Shown in pieces: positions 45,007-51,610 of a stretch of 51,610 nt of DNA. The translations under genes and the position numbers were made by a program. Source of the DNA: Candidatus Kapaibacterium sp. (GTDB lineage: Bacteria; Bacteroidota; Ignavibacteria; Kapaibacteriales; Kapaibacteriaceae); contig VEQR01000013.1 of assembly GCA_018883125.1 (NCBI GenBank), positions 1 through 51,610 on the forward strand. Reading direction: 5' to 3'. Under the pieces are notes generated by a model, which saw only the letters and a list, made by a program, of their open reading frames with translations, had not been told where the DNA came from and did not search any database. Each line of letters opens with the position of its first letter. The stretch's first letter is position 1.

Positions 45007-45476
45007 TTCTTTATTCGCTGTTGATGCTGCTTGGACTCTCGTCTGCTGGTGTTGACGAGGTGAATCTGGCACAGTTACAGTCGCGTATTTATCGAGGTGC
45101 TGACACCACCTACGTTGTGAATTTCTGGGCAACATGGTGTCGGCCATGTATTGAAGAGCTACCAGCGTTCGAAGCACTTGCGCGCAAACGGAGCAAGGAG
45201 CCGGTGGTGGTACTTCTCGTCAGTCTTGATGCACCGATCGACCGGGAAACCAAAGTGGAGCCGTTCATCCGCAAAAAGGGTTACGATCATTGTCAGGTTG
45301 TGATTCTGAACGAACCTAAGCCCCATCTCTGGATTGATAGAGTTGATCAGTCGTGGAGTGGCTCAATTCCCGCAACGCTGTTCGTGAAAGGTCAGCGCCG
45401 ATTGTTTGGTGAGTTTCAATTCAACGAAGAGTTACTTGATTCAACGTTTACTGCATTTCATAAGGAAGAAAAGTGA
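45003..45476 (+). CDS. TlpA/ResA-like thioredoxin-fold protein
   Basis: This 157-residue protein has a short hydrophobic N-terminus (MILYSLLMLLG, a probable signal or anchor) and a thioredoxin domain with active site WCRPC (W45, C46, C49) in FWATWCRPCIEELP. This is the TlpA/ResA type of reductant, usually facing the periplasm, that delivers electrons to disulfides of exported or haem proteins. The start overlaps the SRAP stop, and the stop overlaps the next GTG start, so translation is coupled on both sides. The specific partner is unknown. Confidence 0.88.
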   Translation: MILYSLLMLLGLSSAGVDEVNLAQLQSRIYRGADTTYVVNFWATWCRPCIEELPAFEALARKRSKEPVVVLLVSLDAPIDRETKVEPFIRKKGYDHCQVVILNEPKPHLWIDRVDQSWSGSIPATLFVKGQRRLFGEFQFNEELLDSTFTAFHKEEK

Positions 45477-46102
45477 ATCGTGTCTTTCAGTGGTGTGTCA
45501 CTGTGCTGATCGTCGTTACGACGCTCTCAGCAATTGCACGCGCCAATGGCAACGAAGGGGGAGTGAATGTGGGCGACAGCGCTCCGGTATTCTCGCTGAT
45601 GAACGTCGATGGCAAGAAGGTTGCTCTCTCGGATTTCTCATCCGCGAAGGGGGCTATCATTGTCTTCACCTGCAACCATTGCCCGTATTCGGTGAAGTAC
45701 GAAGACCGAATTATTGCCTTGCACCAACAGTTCGCATCGCAGGGATACCCTGTGATCGCAATCAACCCGAACGATCCGGTAACTGTCCCGGAAGATGCAT
45801 ACGATCAGATGATCGTGCGCGCAAAGGAGAAGAAGTTTCCGTTCCCGTACCTGGTCGATGAGACCCAGGAGATCGCAAAGGCATACGGTGCCAAGCGGAC
45901 GCCGCACGTGTATGTGGTGGCGAACACGAAGGACGGATCAAAGGTTGCGTACATCGGTTCAATCGATGACAATGCTGCTGATGCATCGGCTGCAGAGTCG
46001 TTTTTTGTGAGCGATGCCGTTACCGCACTGCTTGCCGGAAAACTTCCGACAACGCCCCTTACCAAAGCAATTGGCTGCACAATAAAGTGGAAGAAGAAGT
46101 AA
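45473..46102 (+). CDS. Redoxin/peroxiredoxin-like thioredoxin-family protein
   Basis: This 209-residue protein starts at GTG 45473, overlapping the previous stop (GTGA). A signal peptide (~1-25, ending IARAN) precedes a redoxin fold. It opens VGDSAPVFSLMNVDGKKVALSDF and has the CxxC pair C67-C70 in FTCNHCPYS, followed by VIAINPND and YGAKRTPHVYVV. This TCNHCPY branch of AhpC/TSA-like proteins is common in Bacteroidota and Planctomycetes. It is probably a periplasmic thiol oxidoreductase that works with the upstream TlpA-like protein. The Arg/Gly-rich gene starts directly after its stop (TAAATG). Confidence 0.85.
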   Translation: MNRVFQWCVTVLIVVTTLSAIARANGNEGGVNVGDSAPVFSLMNVDGKKVALSDFSSAKGAIIVFTCNHCPYSVKYEDRIIALHQQFASQGYPVIAINPNDPVTVPEDAYDQMIVRAKEKKFPFPYLVDETQEIAKAYGAKRTPHVYVVANTKDGSKVAYIGSIDDNAADASAAESFFVSDAVTALLAGKLPTTPLTKAIGCTIKWKKK

Positions 46103-47185
46103 ATGGATGATCGCAAAGGAAGAGGTTCGCGTGGAGGCAGCTGGAGTGGCCGCCAAGATCCGGAACGTCAGCCGCTGACGAACGAATCAGCGCTCGGACG
46201 TCCGGGACATTCCGGGAAGCCCCGTGGGGACCGCGATGATAGGCCGCCGCAAAGGCCGAAGTATGATGATGAGCGTCAGCCGCTGACGAGTGAGAACCCC
46301 TATACATCGCGTGGACGTCAAGGGCGTCCTCCGGCAGGGGGCTCCTCTGGCGGTCATCGAGACGGTGGTGGCGGACGCCGCGGTGGAAGGTCTGACGGAC
46401 GCCCAGGCGGAGGACGTCCGGATGGACGCCAAGGCGGAGGACGTCCGGATGGACGCCAAGGCGGAGGACGTTCGGATGGACGCCAAGGCGGAGGACGTTC
46501 GGATGGACGCCCAGGCGGAGGACGCCCTGATGGACGCCCAGGCGGCGGACGCCCTGATGGACGCCAAGGCGGAGGACGCCCTGATGGACGCCCAGGCGGC
46601 GGACGCCCTGATGGACGCCCAGGCGGCGGACGCCCTGATGGACGCCAAGGCGGAGGACGTCCGGATGGACGCCAAGGCGGAGGACGCCCGGATGGACGCC
46701 AAGGCGGAGGACGCCCGGATGGACGCCAAGGCGGAGGACGTCCGGATGGACGCCAAGGCGGAGGACGTCCGGATGGACGTGGGCCGCGCCCTGATCGTCG
46801 GGGTGGTGGCGGACCACAGCGTCCGTATGGACAGCAGCCCCAACGCCGGGAGGATGGTGACTTTGAGCGCCGTCGGCCGTTTGCCGGTGACGACCGTCAG
46901 CCCCTTACCAACGAATCTCCGTCCTTGCGCGGTGGACGCGGTGGTAAACCCCGCGGTAAGGGGGCTTCTCAGCCCCGTGGGCGAGGTGGACGACGTCCAA
47001 GTGCTGGTGGAGGCATGGGAACGCCTCCGTCGCGTCGGAAGGACCAAGACGCACGTCGTCGTTCAACAGCCTATGTGTCAGACGCCTTTATGTACCGGGA
47101 AAATCTCGACGAGAACAAGCCGAAAGAGCGAAAGATGCGTAGTAGACGAAACAAACCGTCGAGTGGGGATGTCCAAGGCGAATAG
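46103..47185 (+). CDS. Arg/Gly/Asp-rich disordered protein with 9-residue tandem repeats
   Basis: This 360-residue protein of unknown function starts right after the redoxin stop. Residues 95-220 are 14 full copies and one partial copy of a nine-residue unit of the type GRPDGRQGG (P/S and Q/P vary). It has no hydrophobic core and would be disordered. RGG-like and highly basic, it could bind nucleic acid, but I see no folded RNA-binding domain. Three copies of RQPLT(N/S)E occur, at residues 22-28, 58-64 and in the 270s, flanking the repeat. The C-terminal ~45 residues (TAYVSDAFMYRENLDENK and a basic end) look non-repetitive and probably carry the conserved function. The reading frame is chosen by the upstream coupling, by the repeated motifs and by the stop. 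Two antisense frames and one offset frame are open only because the unit is 27 bp. Confidence 0.75.
   Translation: MDDRKGRGSRGGSWSGRQDPERQPLTNESALGRPGHSGKPRGDRDDRPPQRPKYDDERQPLTSENPYTSRGRQGRPPAGGSSGGHRDGGGGRRGGRSDGRPGGGRPDGRQGGGRPDGRQGGGRSDGRQGGGRSDGRPGGGRPDGRPGGGRPDGRQGGGRPDGRPGGGRPDGRPGGGRPDGRQGGGRPDGRQGGGRPDGRQGGGRPDGRQGGGRPDGRQGGGRPDGRGPRPDRRGGGGPQRPYGQQPQRREDGDFERRRPFAGDDRQPLTNESPSLRGGRGGKPRGKGASQPRGRGGRRPSAGGGMGTPPSRRKDQDARRRSTAYVSDAFMYRENLDENKPKERKMRSRRNKPSSGDVQGE
46385..46780 (+). repeat. 27-bp minisatellite, 14 full units and one partial
   Basis: Units of the form GGACGTCCGGATGGACGCC plus AAGGCGGA are repeated head to tail from 46385 to 46762, with a partial unit to about 46780. Variation is limited to CC/GG and a few codons (Pro/Ser and Gln/Pro). 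Later units are more uniform than earlier ones, which suggests recent slippage or expansion at the 3' end. All units are in frame with the 46103 gene. Confidence 0.85.
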
Positions 47186-47266
47186 TTTGCGGAATCTTCC
47201 ACGGCCTCTGTGTTCCGCTAATGAATATCTTCACTCAACTTTGAACAGTTAACGAAGGTGACCTTT

Positions 47267-48229
47267 ATGAGATGGTATGCAGTGCTTGCCTGTTTTGTGA
47301 TTTCCAGTGCGACTGTTCCACAAATCATGGTGGCGCAGGATAGCGACAGCGATACTGTGGGGCGTTCTGCGGATATCATCGATAGTATGCTCGATGATTT
47401 TGATGTTGATGACTCCTTGAAGCTAGACAACGACCGTCGGCGTTCTACTCTCAAGTCGATACGTCGTCCACGTCTTGCCGCCACGTATGGACAGGCCGAG
47501 TTTACCCGCATGGGACTGTCAGACATGACCCACGGAATGACCATGTACGGCGGATCCATCGGTATGGAGCAGTACCGCTCGTTGATTGTTGATCGTGATA
47601 TCGTGAGGGTAAAGAACGACGGTATCTTTTTGCAGGTGGGCCAAGCAGGCTCGATGCCAACGCTTGACTCGTCGTTCGATGGGGTTCCACTTGCTGCGCA
47701 TACATCGATGAATGTGCTCGTGTTTGGGCTGGTCGACGAAAGCGGTTATGGATATGCGCTCGGAGAGAATTCCTCTCTGCGTTTCCTTGTCTCCGATCAT
47801 ACGACGTGGACGTCGGTTAAGCCACAGACGTATGCTTCCATGGATACTGCCGGCTGGCAGCAGATTCGTGACTTCGCCGGTACGGTGCGATTCGGCTCAA
47901 CGATGGCTCCAACAATTGAATGGAAGTTGGGGTCGGCGCTGAGTCTTCGAGGAAGCTACACGTGGACTCAGGTACTGCCGCGTCACATGTTCTGGTACTG
48001 GGCAGGAAGCGAGATCATTGAAGGCGTAGCCGATGGAATTGCCGGCATGGTGGTTCGGTCATTCGGCCGTGCTTCGACCAAATCCTTGCCGATCTTCAAC
48101 TTCATCTTGCGCAACGCTGTCGCGTATGGCTTCAAGGAGCTTCGCCGAGAGAAAATGAACTGGCCGTTTGATACTGTCGCGCCGCTGAACATAACGTCCT
48201 GGAACGTGGGCCTGAGCGTTACGTTCTAA
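47267..48229 (+). CDS. Orphan exported or outer-membrane protein
   Basis: This 320-residue protein has no family I recognise. ATG 47267 is chosen because GAAGGTGA lies upstream at the right distance; a GTG at 47258 is in frame but lies inside that motif. A signal peptide (~1-25, ending MVAQD) is followed by an acidic stretch (~27-55) and then by many short alternating strands, with the C-terminus LSVTF. That pattern suggests an outer-membrane barrel or a secreted beta protein. It faces lysA with a 10-bp gap between convergent stops. The 81 bp upstream contain an imperfect inverted repeat (GCGGAA / TTCCGC) that may end the preceding transcript. Confidence 0.7.
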   Translation: MRWYAVLACFVISSATVPQIMVAQDSDSDTVGRSADIIDSMLDDFDVDDSLKLDNDRRRSTLKSIRRPRLAATYGQAEFTRMGLSDMTHGMTMYGGSIGMEQYRSLIVDRDIVRVKNDGIFLQVGQAGSMPTLDSSFDGVPLAAHTSMNVLVFGLVDESGYGYALGENSSLRFLVSDHTTWTSVKPQTYASMDTAGWQQIRDFAGTVRFGSTMAPTIEWKLGSALSLRGSYTWTQVLPRHMFWYWAGSEIIEGVADGIAGMVVRSFGRASTKSLPIFNFILRNAVAYGFKELRREKMNWPFDTVAPLNITSWNVGLSVTF

Positions 48230-48239
48230 CAGAGCACCG

Positions 48240-49457
48240 TTACGATTCTATCTCTGTCCGCACCAGATCCTCCAGCGTTTCACGTCGGCGAATGAGGTGT
48301 GCGGACCCGCCGCGCACCATCACCTCAGCAGGACGCAGGCGACTGTTGTAGTTGCTGGCCATGGAAAAGCCGTACGCTCCTGCATTCGCAAAGGCCAGGA
48401 CGTCGCCCTCCCGAATTTCGGCGATCTTTCTGTCCCAGGCGAAGGTGTCTGTTTCGCAGATGTACCCCACAATCGAGTACACGCGATGCACACCGTTGGG
48501 ATTCGAAAGATTGGTGATATGGTGATAGGCGTTGTACAGCATGGGTCGGATCAGGTGGTTGAACCCTGAATCCACACCAGCAAAAACCGTAGAGGTTGTC
48601 TGCTTGACAACGTTGACGCGCGTAAGGAACGTGCCGCTCTCGCTAACGAGAAACTTGCCGGGTTCAAGCCACAATTCAACCGGCCGCTCGCGGGTTGCAT
48701 TGAATTCCGAAAGGCGACCGCAGAGCTTTGCGCCTAACTCCTCAACGTCGGTTGCAGTATCATCCGGCTTATACGCAACCTTGAATCCACTGCCGAAATC
48801 AAGAAAGGTGAGGTCGGGGAACGACTCGGCGATCTCGAAAAGGAGTTCAGCCCCCTGAAGGAAGACATCTGCATTCAGAATATCACTGCCAGTGTGCATG
48901 TGTAGACCATTGATGCTCATATTGTGGGAACGCACAACGCGAAGCACATGCCGTATCTGGTGAATGGAAATGCCAAACTTGGAGTCGATATGGCCAGTGC
49001 TGATACGATCGTTGCCTCCGGCCATGATGTGCGGATTGATGCGTATGCAGACAGGAATTGATCCACCGTAGGTGGTGCCAAAACGTTCGAGAACACTGAT
49101 CGTGTCAATGTTGACCTGTACGCCCATTTCGGCTACTGCGCAGAGCTCTTCAAACGCTATCATGCTCGGCGTGAAGAGAATGTTCCGAGGTGAAAAACCC
49201 GCACGAAGGCCCAGCTGAACTTCCTGAAGGGAGACGGCATCAAGGCCAGTCCCTAGTTCATTCATTAGTCGCAGAACAGCCCCGTTTGTGAGTGCCTTAC
49301 AGGCATACATGATGCGAACCGGCGAACTGGCGAAGGCATTTCGCAACCGCGCAAGTTTCTGTTCGATGATGTCCGCCTGATAGACGTAGACGGGTGTGCC
49401 GGCAAGTTCTATGATAGCGTCAACGGGCAGCGTGCCGTCTTGGCTGACGTCAACCAT
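48240..49457 (-). CDS. lysA: Diaminopimelate decarboxylase
   Basis: LysA makes L-lysine from meso-diaminopimelate, using PLP. I start it at ATG 49457 (405 residues), which overlaps the upstream DUF3098 gene by eight bases; the TTG at 49499 is unlikely. The PLP lysine is K54 in YACKALTN. Other family motifs follow: NIDTISVLERFG, HIDSKFGI, HMHTGSD, DFGSGFK and the CETDTFAW segment (substrate-contact Cys and Asp region). The protein has the usual alanine-racemase-like barrel and C-terminal beta domain. The downstream end faces the orphan exported gene. Confidence 0.93.
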   Translation of the reverse strand: MVDVSQDGTLPVDAIIELAGTPVYVYQADIIEQKLARLRNAFASSPVRIMYACKALTNGAVLRLMNELGTGLDAVSLQEVQLGLRAGFSPRNILFTPSMIAFEELCAVAEMGVQVNIDTISVLERFGTTYGGSIPVCIRINPHIMAGGNDRISTGHIDSKFGISIHQIRHVLRVVRSHNMSINGLHMHTGSDILNADVFLQGAELLFEIAESFPDLTFLDFGSGFKVAYKPDDTATDVEELGAKLCGRLSEFNATRERPVELWLEPGKFLVSESGTFLTRVNVVKQTTSTVFAGVDSGFNHLIRPMLYNAYHHITNLSNPNGVHRVYSIVGYICETDTFAWDRKIAEIREGDVLAFANAGAYGFSMASNYNSRLRPAEVMVRGGSAHLIRRRETLEDLVRTEIES

Positions 49458-49719
49458 TATCCTGGCCTGTGCCGTTCGAGCGGCTACGCATGATAGCAAG
49501 TGGTATTACAACGCAGTAACCGATCACGAGAACAACTGGTGCAACGCTCACAGAGAGTGGGTTGTCCCACTCATTCATCCCCATTGCCAGGAGGACAAAA
49601 CCGATGACGATCACGGCAACACCAATGCCGAGCATCGTGTAGTTCTCGGAGGTCCAAGGGCTAGACCAGAGTGAAGTGTTGCGGGACGTCGAAGGTGTGC
49701 GTTTCGTTGGTGCGGCCAT
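49450..49719 (-). CDS. DUF3098 small membrane protein
   Basis: This 89-residue inner-membrane protein has two hydrophobic segments (LGIGVAVIVIGFVLLAMG and VAPVVLVIGYCVVIPLAIM) separated by a short polar loop. It matches the DUF3098 pattern common in Bacteroidota and relatives, where the N-terminus and the loop (NEWDNPLSV) are polar. Function is unknown; homologues are often next to cell-division or lipid genes. Its stop overlaps the lysA start. A 106-bp gap separates it from the LuxR-type gene upstream, with nothing clear in it. Confidence 0.75.
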   Translation of the reverse strand: MAAPTKRTPSTSRNTSLWSSPWTSENYTMLGIGVAVIVIGFVLLAMGMNEWDNPLSVSVAPVVLVIGYCVVIPLAIMRSRSNGTGQDNG

Positions 49720-49825
49720 GGTATCAGTTGTCGTGGTATAGTGAAACGTCTTGCCTCCGACCAGGAACGGCCAAAGGCAAGACGAATCTACAAAGAATCT
49801 TTTGACTCGTTAGGAGCCGAGGTGC

Positions 49826-50302
49826 TCACACGCGCGATGCCAAGAACATTGTCAGGCTCTCGTGCGGCGAAAGATGGAACTTTTTCCGCATGCGCTCACG
49901 GTGCTTCTCGACGCTGCGAACCGAGCAGGAGAAAAGCGATGCGATCTCTTTTGAGGGCATTGGAAGACGAAGAAACGCAGCCATTCGTAGCTCTGTTGGT
50001 GTAAGAGATGGGAAATCCTGTGCAAGGCGCCGCAGATAGCCGTCGTGCATAGAGTCCATGATGTGCTCTACGTGGGCAAGACCATCTGATTCAAGAACCT
50101 CTCCCACCTCTCGCTGGAGGCGCTTGGCAGTGGCCCGATGTTCGGGAGGGAGGGCAGATTCCATCTTGGCAAGGTCTTCCGCAACGTGTTTTAGCACGCC
50201 GGTATAGCGCATTTCGCGGAGCATGGATGTGCGTGACATTTGCTGATCCGCTGGGATGATTGGAGCCGTCTCATACGGTGGTGCAGTGGGAATAATCCGC
50301 AT
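49826..50302 (-). CDS. LuxR-family helix-turn-helix transcriptional regulator
   Basis: This 158-residue protein has an N-terminal ~110-residue helical part without a receiver domain. A C-terminal LuxR/GerE DNA-binding domain lies at ~112-158 (LTPTELRMAAFLRLPMPSKEIA, then VRSVEKHRERMRKKF). The recognition helix is RSVEKHRERM. The sensor region is not a known type. It probably binds DNA as a dimer; the target is unknown. The 265-bp region upstream contains an inverted repeat at 50493-50514. Confidence 0.8.
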   Translation of the reverse strand: MRIIPTAPPYETAPIIPADQQMSRTSMLREMRYTGVLKHVAEDLAKMESALPPEHRATAKRLQREVGEVLESDGLAHVEHIMDSMHDGYLRRLAQDFPSLTPTELRMAAFLRLPMPSKEIASLFSCSVRSVEKHRERMRKKFHLSPHESLTMFLASRV

Positions 50303-50492
50303 ATGAGGAACCCTTTCGGATTGGATTGTGGGAAGAATTATACATGTCGATCGCGATGTTGCCGCGGTGCTAGCTTCCGCGGTGTGCCGTTATCGATAAG
50401 TGACGCACCGAACTCGTCCGCTGTTCATCTGTATCACTGTGATGCCAATTTCGCGGTGTACGTATAGAGAATAAATGACAATCATCAGGGTC

Positions 50493-50514
50493 TTGTCTGA
50501 TTGTTGTCAGACAA
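50493..50514. promoter_or_regulatory. Inverted repeat with Crp/Fnr-like spacing
   Basis: TTGTCTGA - N6 - TCAGACAA is an 8-bp perfect inverted repeat. Its inner TGA-N6-TCA has the half-site spacing of Crp sites. It lies about 190 bp upstream of the LuxR-type start and about 55 bp after the stop of the Crp/Fnr gene. No T-tract follows on either strand, so it is more likely an operator than a terminator. Which gene it serves is not proved. A second weak palindrome (ATTAT ... ATAAT with CGTACG) lies nearby at about 50532-50549. Confidence 0.5.
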
Positions 50515-50567
50515 CAAACTGATAAAAGTCATTATTGCGTACGATAATAGCGCCCCACATGCGCATC

Positions 50568-51269
50568 TTAACTCTGGATATTCGCAACGTGAACCAACCC
50601 ACGGATATTCAACAATTGAATTGACCGACCGTTCGTAGCAATGAGCTTGTCACTGCGAAACTCCGAGAGGGTGCGAATTACACTCTCTGGAGCCGTACCA
50701 ACAATGCCGGCGATCTCCTCACGAGTCAGGGGGCTACGCAAGGTGATGCCATCGCTGTCTACGCCGAAAGCTTCCTTCATGATAAGGAGGGCTTCGGCAA
50801 CACGTTCACGTATTGACTTGTGAGTGAGCTCGACGATCCTTCTGCGTGTATGCCGGACCTCAGACGCAAGATGCTGCATCACGTGCAATGCCATGAGCGG
50901 ATTCTCACGAATGTTGCGGAAAAAGATCTCCGAGGGAATCAAGCAGACGGAAGAATCCTGCACAGCAATGCAGCTAATGGAGTAGGTTTCTGCGGAAAGC
51001 AACGAGCTGTATCCCACAACGTCCCCAGTCCCGGCAAAGTTGATGATGTGCTCTCTGCCATCGGGACCGATCTTCGAGATCTTCACATGGCCCTTGTGAA
51101 TGCAGTAGATTCCGCGCGGATACTGTCCTTCCGCAAAGATGTACGAGTTCCTTGTGTAAAGCTGACTGTGCTTCTCTTGGGAAACCTCCAGCACCTGAAG
51201 TGGTGCTAGTTCTATCAGACACGTCGATAGTCGCGAGCTACATGTGTCGCACTCCGGCTGCTTGAACAT
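50568..51269 (-). CDS. Crp/Fnr-family regulator, probably FNR-type iron-sulfur sensor
   Basis: The protein has 233 residues from ATG 51269 (GGAG nine bases upstream); ATG 51329 is in frame but less likely. An N-terminal Cys cluster C7, C10, C17 (ECDTC, then TCL) and C109 (SVCLIP) match the spacing of FNR Cys20, 23, 29 and 122, which hold a [4Fe-4S] cluster; C100 is an alternative. A cyclic-nucleotide-type beta-roll domain (~25-120: EGQYPRGIYCIHKGHVKI) is followed by a long dimer helix and a helix-turn-helix (~175-200). Its recognition helix APESVIRTLSEF keeps the Glu and Arg of FNR/Crp but has Ile where FNR has Ser. It probably senses oxygen or nitric oxide and binds a TGA-type half-site. Confidence 0.85.
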   Translation of the reverse strand: MFKQPECDTCSSRLSTCLIELAPLQVLEVSQEKHSQLYTRNSYIFAEGQYPRGIYCIHKGHVKISKIGPDGREHIINFAGTGDVVGYSSLLSAETYSISCIAVQDSSVCLIPSEIFFRNIRENPLMALHVMQHLASEVRHTRRRIVELTHKSIRERVAEALLIMKEAFGVDSDGITLRSPLTREEIAGIVGTAPESVIRTLSEFRSDKLIATNGRSIQLLNIRGLVHVANIQS

Positions 51270-51610
51270 TGTTCTGCACTCCCAAATTGTTCTATAACTA
51301 CTTGATGACCGAATAACAACAGACAACATACCGCTGCTTACCTATCCGGCCCCGTACTGACCGACAAAGACCGCAGTAAATGCGTGTGCAGGACGCATCA
51401 ATGTCGCAGGGAACGCCAAAGTCACACCAACATGCAACAATGGTGGAGCAACAGTTGACGCCTCATTCAATGTGGCTGGCCTATCCCCTGTGACATAACC
51501 AAAATACTCTGTAAAAAGTTACATAATCAGAAATGATAGTACGTACTTATTCACATGGACTATGTGCAACCCGGCCCTAAACAGATGTGCGGGAATAAGC
51601 ACAGGATCAC
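51270..51610. other. Upstream region of the Crp/Fnr gene, no gene seen
   Basis: These 341 bp at the window edge hold no convincing open frame. They are rich in small palindromes: AGTACGTACT near 51537 and CACAT-N5-ATGTG at 51552-51566, plus a TGTGACATAAC stretch near 51488 that resembles part of a Crp site. They probably carry the promoter of the Crp/Fnr gene (minus strand), with possible autoregulation. A real promoter could not be fixed. Confidence 0.35.

Noticed and set aside
46385-46780. CRISPR-like array
   Set aside because: The 27-bp units are contiguous without spacers and encode protein in frame.
46059-47047. Two antisense frames (252 and 286 codons) across the minisatellite
   Set aside because: Repeat artefacts with His/Val/Leu-rich or Ala/Ser-rich low-complexity translations; no start signals.
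46290-47252. Long plus-strand frame (320 codons) of Asp/Ala/Met-rich repeats over the minisatellite
   Set aside because: It is open only because the 27-bp unit is a multiple of three. It lacks a ribosome binding site, starts mid-gene and overlaps the coupled 46103 frame.
49741-50004. 87-codon plus-strand frame opposite the LuxR-type gene
   Set aside because: Mostly the reverse of the helix-turn-helix coding region; no ribosome binding site or recognisable product.
1-51610. tRNA, rRNA and riboswitches
   Set aside because: I looked in the intergenic gaps and found no cloverleaf, rRNA core or known riboswitch pattern; gaps are mostly under 300 bp.

Overview
The window reads as about 51.6 kb of dense bacterial chromosome from the Bacteroidota/Chlorobi superphylum. 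Ignavibacteria or Candidatus Kapabacteria is my best guess. The evidence is several secreted proteins with type IX secretion (T9SS) type A C-terminal sorting domains, a PorV/PorQ-like barrel, GWxTD, DUF3098 and BatA-type proteins, a CarboxypepD_reg/TonB receptor, and promoters that fit the Bacteroidota TTTG ... TAnnTTTG pattern. Shine-Dalgarno motifs are present before some genes and absent before others. I see no tRNA, rRNA, CRISPR array, prophage or insertion sequence.

Left part (1-12.2 kb): the 3' end of an FG-GAP/VCBS repeat protein is followed by two tandem copies of a 1823-codon secreted giant (GEVED, CARDB-like, beta-helix, T9SS tail). The copies sit exactly 5966 bp apart. Their last ~4.1 kb look identical, while the GEVED heads differ. 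Each copy has its own promoter and its own terminator.

12.2-18.1 kb: an envelope operon of lnt (lipoprotein N-acyltransferase), a catalytic M16 peptidase, a degenerate M16 partner fused to a LolA-like domain, and a Yip1-like membrane protein. 18.2-28.9 kb: surface genes, namely an Asp-box beta-propeller T9SS cargo, a TonB-dependent receptor, a 1.4-kilo-residue secreted protein and a PorV-like barrel.

28.9-40.3 kb: one tightly overlapping run of eight genes (GWxTD protein, LpxL-type acyltransferase, GT9 heptosyltransferase, RluB-type pseudouridine synthase with a repeat tail, BatA/VWA protein, J-domain protein, M61 peptidase, TPR lipoprotein). It links LPS assembly, envelope proteins and RNA modification. 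40.3-44.3 kb: clpS on the minus strand faces away from a CADD-type self-sacrificing pABA synthase, a class II glutamine amidotransferase and a lone nuoL.

44.3-48.2 kb: an overlapping stress/redox run (SRAP DNA-crosslink protein, TlpA-like thioredoxin, redoxin), then an Arg/Gly/Asp-rich protein built on a 27-bp minisatellite and an orphan exported protein. 48.2-51.6 kb, minus strand: lysA, a DUF3098 membrane protein, a LuxR-type regulator and a Crp/Fnr regulator with FNR-like cysteines. The strongest candidates for new biology are the CADD enzyme outside Chlamydiae, the duplicated and partly homogenised surface giant, the receptor/giant/PorV module, the minisatellite protein, and the hairpin that abuts the SRAP start codon.
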